In this document: piece after piece, positions 54,761 to 64,000 of the stretch
Position numbering within the stretch: position 1 is the first letter of the stretch
Layout: the number at the start of each line of letters is the position of its first letter
NCBI RefSeq assembly: GCF_001640805.2
Contig: NC_066850.1
Span: 2,701,549 to 2,765,548, forward strand
Direction: 5' to 3'
Length of the DNA: 64,000 bases
DNA from: Lates calcarifer
Taxonomy: Eukaryota > Chordata > Actinopteri > Centropomidae
The notes under the pieces: generated by a model
Database searches by the model: none
Seen by the model: only the letters and a program-made list of their open reading frames with translations
What the model was told of the DNA's origin: nothing
Translations under genes and position numbers: made by a program

Positions 54761-56294
54761 CATAACAAAATAAGGAAGTTTCATGTGAAGCCCTCCCATT
54801 AATTAAATGGCGGACTCCGCCACTCACAGTGAAAACTACAGACAGCTAATTACAGAATGTAAATACACTGAATGTCTGCTGCTGGAAAAACAGTCTTTTA
54901 CTCCTTTATCCTGAAAATCTTAAGGATTATAAAGCATCACAACAACATTAGATAAGATATGTGTCGTCTATGAAGCCTCTTCAGACGACCATCTTTGATT
55001 AAAATGCTTGCAAAATGTTTTTGAAGAATAAAAACATCACAGAGTACTCCTGAGTTTGCACCAACCTCACTGCCCCCACATTAACACATAAACAAACCTC
55101 CAGTATTCATGTACCTGCATCATAACTTGCCCGACTCCTCCTGTTTAAATGTTACATGGAGGTGGAGGTGCCCCCTCCCTCCTGCAGCCACTTCACCTCC
55201 TGTCACCCTCCCCTTCACTGGGGTGAAGTGAATTATTGATATGTGGAGGTGGGGGCTCGTGTGTTGGCTGCCACACACACAAAAACCCCCTGACTGTGAA
55301 AACCACTTAAGATGACATGATTGGATTGTACAGCTGAATGTGGGCGTGAGCTTCTGGTGGAACGTGACCACATGGCAGGACAGCAGGGAAGGTGTGAGGG
55401 GTGGGGCAAGTTCATGATTAAATAATTATTCACTGGTTGATTCGAGTCTGACAAAGCTGTAAATCAATAAAGCATAACTGATATTCAGTGGATGAACTGC
55501 AGCAGTTCTCCAGGAGATGACTAGTGATTCTACTTATTTTGTACACTACAAAATAATAATAAAGGGGTTTGGAAGAAAAGAGTTTTAAAGGAGTATTCCA
55601 ATAAAATAGAATTAAAAAAAACACCTAAAAAGTTGAGGAAGAAATCCAGACACGAAGTCCCAGGAGAGGTCAAGCTTCAAAATCACTGGATCTAACAATT
55701 CTCATAATACCACTTATTTTTCCTCTTGTTAGATTATTTCTCATGTAAAATTAGTTAAATAATCCTGGTGTCATCATCAGGGTCACAGTCTTCTCCTTAG
55801 GATGGTTTGTTCAGATCTAAAAATCTAAAAATGATCTTGAACTAAAGCCTGCAGAAATTCTTTTGGCAACTTTTTTTTTGGTGAAAATGTTCCTTTAAAT
55901 TTAGTGTTTAAAAGCTACAGTCAGGTGCACTTAACCTTGATTTACAGGAACATAAACCTCTATGTTTCAGTGTCAGTCGTCGTAAACAACAGGACATCTT
56001 TAACTGCTCGTCGTCTCCTGTGATGCAGATCTGTGTGTCAGGGATAAATAAAGGCTCGGAGCCAGCTGAACTCTGTTGATGTCAGAGACGTCCCTGTCTG
56101 ACGGCTCAGATGAGCTCAGTGCAGCTCTGACAGACCTCAGCAGCTGCACACATGGGCTCCCCTTCCCCCATCACACACGAACACGACGACACAAATCGGT
56201 CCACTACGACAACAGACGCACACCAAACATTTCTATAGAGAGAGAGCAGATGATTAATCGTTGAAAAGGAAAATCAAGGCCAAGCACACGAACT
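54761..56294. other. Intergenic region strip2 - ahcyl2
   Basis: Between the strip2 promoter and the likely end of the ahcyl2 3' UTR. No coding exon, RNA gene or clear repeat family was recognised on either strand. Confidence 0.5.
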
Positions 56295-59237
56295 GGTTAC
56301 AATTTTTACATCTTTATTCATTAAGGTTACAGAATTTTTTAATTATTGCTCATCATCTACCATTATCACTTGCAATATTTAAACATAGGGTTTTTTTTCT
56401 TTATTAGACAACTTAAACATGTTTGAGTTCATTTTGCCAGTTTGCACTGTATGAGGATTTACAACAATAAATAAAGGAGTCGATTCTTCTTTTACCGTCC
56501 TATACTTTTAAAGGTTGTCATATCTGTATATAGTATGTATATACATATATGATGCTGGTGTCTTCCCCCGCCCACCCTCGTGTTGGTCAGCTTACGACTG
56601 AAAACAAAACAAAACAAAAAGTTTCTCTCCCTAACGCACAGGCTAGGATCCTGAGGCAGCTGTTATCGAAGCGACCATGGCCTACGAGAAAGGATGTGTA
56701 CAAACACATGAAGACATTTAGACACACACACACACACACACACACTCATACATCAGCTACAATCACCTCAGCTCTCTCTCACGAGGTCATATACTCTTTA
56801 ACACACATTCACGTGTACAAAAAGAGGGAAAAAATAAGACTTGAGACAACAGGCTTAAGAGCTACACTGACAACAGCTCACACTACTTTAAGAGGGGGGA
56901 TTCTCAACAGCACAAGGACACAGAGAAACGCACCAACATTGGCAGGGGACAGCGTGACATTGAGGTCATATGGGCTGTGACACAGTATCAGATCTTGTTA
57001 TTTCATGGCGGCAAACAGGTGTGCAGGAGATTTATCTGAGAGGCTCCCTCACAACTTAAAAATGTCAATTTCTTTAGACTTTAATTAGTTTTTTTTTTAA
57101 AGGAATAGTTTGAGATTTTGGGAGCTTAGCATTGTCAGCTGATTGACAGATACAGGCTAGCTGTTTCCCTTGATTTCCAGTCTTTATGCTAAGCTAAGAG
57201 TGGTATCAATGCTCTCAACTCACAACAACCTTAAAATGTCAGAAACGTCTATTCCTTTAGCTGTGGTTGTTAATGATTATTTACAGTGATGATTTTACTC
57301 ATGAAATGTGTTGGTATATTTGTACTTGAATGCAAAGTTTTGATTTGACTGGTAAACAAAGCTTTTTGTGCTATTTCCACCTGTTCAAAAGATGTGAAGT
57401 GATTAAATGTGTACCCATTGTACAGTACAGTAAATTCAGACCTGGATATTAAGCTACCGTGTGTGTGTGTTTAAGTATTTCTGTGAGAATAGAGCCGGGC
57501 AGAGTTCTCCCAGCAGGCTGTGGCAGAGACTCTGATTGGTTCAGGTGCAGTCGGGAGCCGGTGGCGGCGGGGGTGGACTCGGCTGTCAGGTGAAATGACT
57601 GTCAGGATTTTCTGATTTCTACCGTCAGGGTCAGCTGGGGACGACGGTGCAGCTCGTTACAGCGAAATGATCCGAGCCTTTCGGGTGCGGGGAAGAAGAA
57701 ACTAAAATACATCAGGGAGAGCGAGCCAAGTTTGGAGATCTTTTTAAAAAATCCCTTTACAGGCAAATGCACCATGAGTCTGCAGAGAAACTAAATGGAA
57801 AGAAAATAAATCAAGGTGGAGCTCAGATCCTGGATTTGATTTTTAAGCTGAACCCCTTGACTGTATCTGTGAGTACCAAAGACTTGTGTTGTGTATGGTT
57901 AAGTACAGTAAATCTAAACAGCACCATACTTTTCAAAGAAGACCTGATTGAAGAAATCTGCTGAAGTACCGGACTGGCAACAACTTGCTGCACATTTGGT
58001 ATCTATGAAAGATTTTCTGTCACAGTATTAAAAATGAGGGTTTAAGTACATTTATTACACTTATCATTTGAACATTTAATTTTATCTTTATGACATATGT
58101 TGATTTGTGTCCAAAAGTTATGATATTAGACGGCGCGGGAGAGAAAAAGATAGAAAAATCGTAGTTTCTATATAAATATCTAAATATACAGTATACCCCT
58201 TGTAATGATCTGACAACCTGCCATGCTTCTAATACAGTATAGTCATTCTTGGTAAAGGAAAAGTCAGCTCTCACTAGCTTGAAATACTTTTCATTACTTC
58301 AACACTGGCGTCGTGCGAGCAGCTGGAAGCTGAGAGAGAAGCAGCCAATGAGATGGTTTCACTGTGGGTTTGAGTGACAGGTGGGAAGAACCGGCCACCG
58401 TCCAGTCATACTCAGAAAGACAAAAAAAAAAAGTTACGACAAACTACAGGCTGATCCGAAGGGACAGAACGCGCAATAAAAAATGTTTAAAAACAAATAA
58501 CAACACTGAATCTCAATCAAACAATCAAATAAAAGACATGATATGATTGGACCCTGAGATCCCACCTAACTCCTTCCCATTAGTTCTAACCCCGCCCTCG
58601 CAAATATTACACAAGAGAAAACAAAAAATAATCACGAGTAGAAAAGAAAAGACGACGACAACAACAACAAAAAAAAGGACAGGAAAAAATGTCCGTCACT
58701 AAATCTTCAAAGGTCATCTTCATTCACACAGATTTTTTTTAATCAAGTTTTTTTTATATAGTATATATCTTTTTAGCGTCAATAATTTCATCTTTAATAG
58801 TTAAACAATAAAAGATCTGGCAATGGAGAAGAGAGGATGGAGGGTTTACATACAACTCGACACACGAATGAGCGTCTAAAGAGAACGAGATAACGATGGT
58901 GTGATGACGAGCGGAAGGGGAAGTAAAACATCTCCCGCGAGAAGACGTCAGGGAGCTAGCTAGTGGCGAATGGCAGGAGCAGCTCCACAGAGTTAATGTT
59001 ATTATTATTATTATTATTGTTGTTGAAGCGTGAATAAATAAACCGACTGCCATACGCGTGTTGGAAACCCACACCCCTCCTCCCCCCTCCTCCTTCAGGC
59101 TCGGTCAGAGCTCCACCCCCTCCCTCATGAATATAAAGCAGGTGTGTTGACTTTTCTCTCCTCCTCCTCCTCCTCCTCTGTAAGTGTGTGTGATTCATGG
59201 AGTATTGGTATTTCCACAGTCCAACCCCAACACTGGT
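56295..59237 (-). other. ahcyl2: ahcyl2 3' UTR (about 2.9 kb, inferred)
   Basis: Downstream of the proposed ahcyl2 stop at 59238-59240. A reverse-strand AATAAA lies at 56313-56318. The region is AT-rich, has a (CA)n tract at about 56719-56745, and contains MITE copy C. Its full use as UTR is an inference; earlier poly(A) sites are possible. Confidence 0.5.
57099..57260. mobile_element. MITE-like element, copy C
   Basis: Starts AAAGGAATAGTTTGAGATTTTGGG and ends with the inverted counterpart around TTAAAATGTCAGAAACG..TATTCCTTT. It keeps the GCTAGCTGTTTCCC, CCAGTCTTTATGCTAAGCTAAG and GTATCAATG core. It is shorter than copy A and lies in the inferred ahcyl2 3' UTR. Confidence 0.7.
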
Positions 59238-63979
<4,742 letters not shown>

Positions 63980-64000
63980 CTAACGCAATGTCAACACCAG

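Overview
The window reads as a stretch of teleost fish nuclear genome, most likely a percomorph. It has compact multi-exon vertebrate genes, many (CA)n/(GT)n microsatellites inside introns, and a dispersed inverted-repeat element with a TTAGCTTAGC-type core. No bacterial, phage or CRISPR features were seen. Exons were assembled by hand from conserved protein segments, GT/AG sites and codon phase. For dnm1l, dhx57, stmp1, smkr1 and morn2 the summed coding exons come out as whole codons.

Layout from left to right: a tandem-repeat region (1-215) and unassigned sequence; fast skeletal troponin T (tnnt3-like, + strand, 1491-7027, 5' end missing) with two alternative C-terminal exons; dnm1l/Drp1 (- strand, 8213-17852, 19 coding exons, 708 aa), tail-to-tail with tnnt3; stmp1, a 46-aa mitochondrial microprotein (+, 18209-19031), head-to-head with dnm1l; smkr1, a small lysine-rich protein (-, 19837-20206); the RNA helicase dhx57 (-, 21519-29191, 23 coding exons, about 1450 aa); morn2 (+, 30371-31564), head-to-head with dhx57; strip2, a STRIPAK scaffold subunit (-, 34346-54463, 22 coding exons plus one possible cassette exon); and the 3' half of ahcyl2 (-, 59238-63944, running off the right edge).

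The genes do not form one pathway, but several neighbour pairs look meaningful. dnm1l (mitochondrial fission GTPase) and stmp1 (mitochondrial inner-membrane microprotein) share a promoter of about 356 bp carrying a palindromic NRF1-type site. dhx57 and morn2 share a divergent promoter with a perfect palindromic RFX X-box on the morn2 side. smkr1, strip2 and ahcyl2 are neighbours in human 7q32, and dhx57-morn2 is a conserved human 2p22 pair that here lies between smkr1 and strip2.

Items most worth a second look: a perfect 20-bp hairpin 16 nt downstream of the splice donor of an alternative troponin T exon; complementary (GU)n/(AC)n tracts at strip2 and dhx57 splice sites; a one-base phase break at the strip2 exon 17/18 junction; opposing poly(A) signals that imply overlapping tnnt3/dnm1l 3' ends; a possible 24-nt intron or in-frame insertion in morn2; and coding exons reduced to 3 nt (smkr1) and 7 nt (ahcyl2).
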